Source: Chrysaora quinquecirrha
Taxonomy: Eukaryota; Cnidaria; Scyphozoa; Semaeostomeae; Pelagiidae
NCBI GenBank assembly: GCA_014526335.1
Contig: JACTAT010000014.1
Location: forward strand, 7,841,659 to 7,905,658
DNA length: 64,000 nucleotides
Direction of reading: 5' to 3'
Below the pieces are notes generated by a model, which saw only the letters and a program-made list of their open reading frames with translations, did not search any database and was not told where the DNA came from. Positions 62,851 through 64,000 of the stretch are shown one piece after another (the stretch's first letter is position 1; the number at the start of each line of letters is the position of its first letter). Both the position numbers and the translations under genes were made by a program.

Positions 62851-63944
62851 GTTCACCCTTGCTTAATTTAGAGTTTTAATCTACCTTCTCAAAGATTTCT
62901 TTTGGTTTTCTTACCCATGTAGCAACTCTCTATTACGCATTTTGTAACCTGTAATTTCACTTGTTTACGGATCATAGATCCTTTTGATTGGTGATTTTTT
63001 ATACTGGTGCTACGAAGGTCCAGGCACAGTTGTGTTCTAATGGAAACTATCTGGCTGATCCTTTATGTCACCTCCTCAGATCTTAGTGCTTTCTCATGGA
63101 TTAGCACAAGTTCGCTAGCGTTACGCATTTCCTATACAAAGAAGTATATGGCCATTCTGGCCGTTCAGGTCCATTCTGGTTTTTTTCCAAAAAATGTTGG
63201 TGCTGTAATTGTCTGCCGGCTATCATCACATAAGTGAGAGTATAGAGTAAACTCTATATCGGCTACCCTTTATCCTTAACTTTTCTCCATCTCGAACTAA
63301 GTCTCGGTCCATGGGCCATTTTTTGCGGCTGCAACTTAATTTTCTCTCCATATCTCGAACTTCTCTGTCTTTATTTCGAACAATATTCTCGGTCCCCTGT
63401 GGATATTTATCTCACTATGTCGAACTTTTCCCGCTTTTATTTTTATTTTTATTGGGTAATGAAGGCCATGTTTACACGACTAAAAATGGACTGGATCTAA
63501 AGTGGATCCGATCTATTACTTGTCCGCGAACCGACCTACTTTTAATCGCTTTGCAAAGCGTTCCAGTTAAGATCCGATCCATTCTTGCATTGTGTAAACA
63601 GGTTGATCCGATCTCTTCGAAAAGATTGTTATAAATTATTATAGAAATATTCATTAACCACGCATGCGTCAATTGCTAGATCGGACCCGTGCCTCGTGTA
63701 AATGGAAGAGCTGTCTGTTCCACAACTAGAGAGGTTCTGGATCCGATCCACTTTAGACCCGATCCACTTTCTCTCATGTAAACGTAGCCGAAGATACTTG
63801 CTAGGGAATGTTTCAAGTGTTCACTCTGAACAAATTCGTAGAAGATAGACTAAGGAACAAAATAAACGAGGCATCTTAACCTTGTAACTGGTCAATTAAT
63901 AAATCTTCTCGGATACTATTGTTTTTAAAATTACATGTGAAAGA
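62851..63944. other. Intergenic spacer between secreted family copies B and C
   Basis: Holds the promoter side of copy B, GATCTCGAAC-type repeats (63280-63430) and the MITE at 63463-63789. The plus frame 63311-63634 is within these repeats and not supported as a gene. Confidence 0.5.
63463..63789. mobile_element. MITE with GGCCATGTTTACA ends and GGATCCGATC motifs
   Basis: Left GGCCATGTTTACACGA and right TCATGTAAACGTAGCC are imperfect inverted repeats. Inside, TGGATCCGATC and its reverse complement recur at least six times, making a strongly palindromic element. Confidence 0.65.
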
Positions 63945-64000
63945 TCAACCCGATTTGGAATCCTCGTATGTCTTCTTGATCCAAGCGAGAACATCATCAA
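63945..64000 (-). CDS. Unrecognised secreted protein, tandem family copy C (partial, last exon only)
   Basis: The minus strand reads DDVLAWIKKTYEDSKSG and a TGA stop at 63947-63945, matching the C-termini of copies A (VLAWIKKTCDDDSK) and B. The gene enters from the right edge, so only the last 17 codons plus stop are present. The cysteine conserved in A and B is Tyr here, and the tail is slightly longer. Confidence 0.65.
   Translation of the reverse strand, partial: DDVLAWIKKTYEDSKSG

Noticed and set aside
63311..63634. 107-codon plus ORF
   Set aside because: Runs through CTCGAAC-type repeats and into a palindromic MITE; no domain.

Overview
This window is nuclear DNA from an animal. Genes are split by GT-AG introns, intergenic DNA is AT-rich and full of small non-autonomous transposons, tRNA-derived SINEs and microsatellites, and the recognisable proteins are metazoan (an MPND-type RAMA+MPN protein, a MADF-BESS factor, an NRDP1-like RING protein). 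The style suggests an invertebrate, most plausibly an anthozoan cnidarian (coral or anemone). That assignment is inference; no species-specific marker was seen.

Layout. 1-12.9 kb: no convincing gene, only repeats (TA-flanked MITEs, a 51-bp minisatellite, a SINE). 12.9-26.7 kb: three SPFH/band-7-like membrane protein genes. SPFH1 (minus) and SPFH2 (plus) are head-to-head close paralogues with a six-cysteine insert; SPFH3 (plus) is more divergent and lacks the insert. SPFH2 carries two single-base frame breaks. 28.7-39.7 kb: a small candidate gene (minus) shares a short divergent promoter region with a 14-exon MPND orthologue (plus) carrying RAMA, two AT-hooks and a JAMM/MPN domain. 43.3-45.2 kb: a MADF-BESS gene (minus). 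47.5-48.5 kb: a single-exon RING/TRAF-zinc-finger gene (minus). 52.1-54.5 kb: a three-exon gene (minus) for a small secreted cysteine-rich precursor with a Gly-Lys-Lys-Lys processing signal. 56.2-64.0 kb: a tandem array (all minus) of at least three genes for an unrecognised secreted protein family; the third runs off the right edge.

Most gene models were built by joining open frames across GT/AG sites with compatible phase and by comparing paralogues inside the window. The two paralogous clusters gave internal checks: exon boundaries and phases are conserved between copies, and several single-base indels become visible, which may be assembly errors. The best candidates for undescribed biology are the cysteine-rich precursor, the SPFH proteins with a cysteine cluster, and the secreted tandem family.
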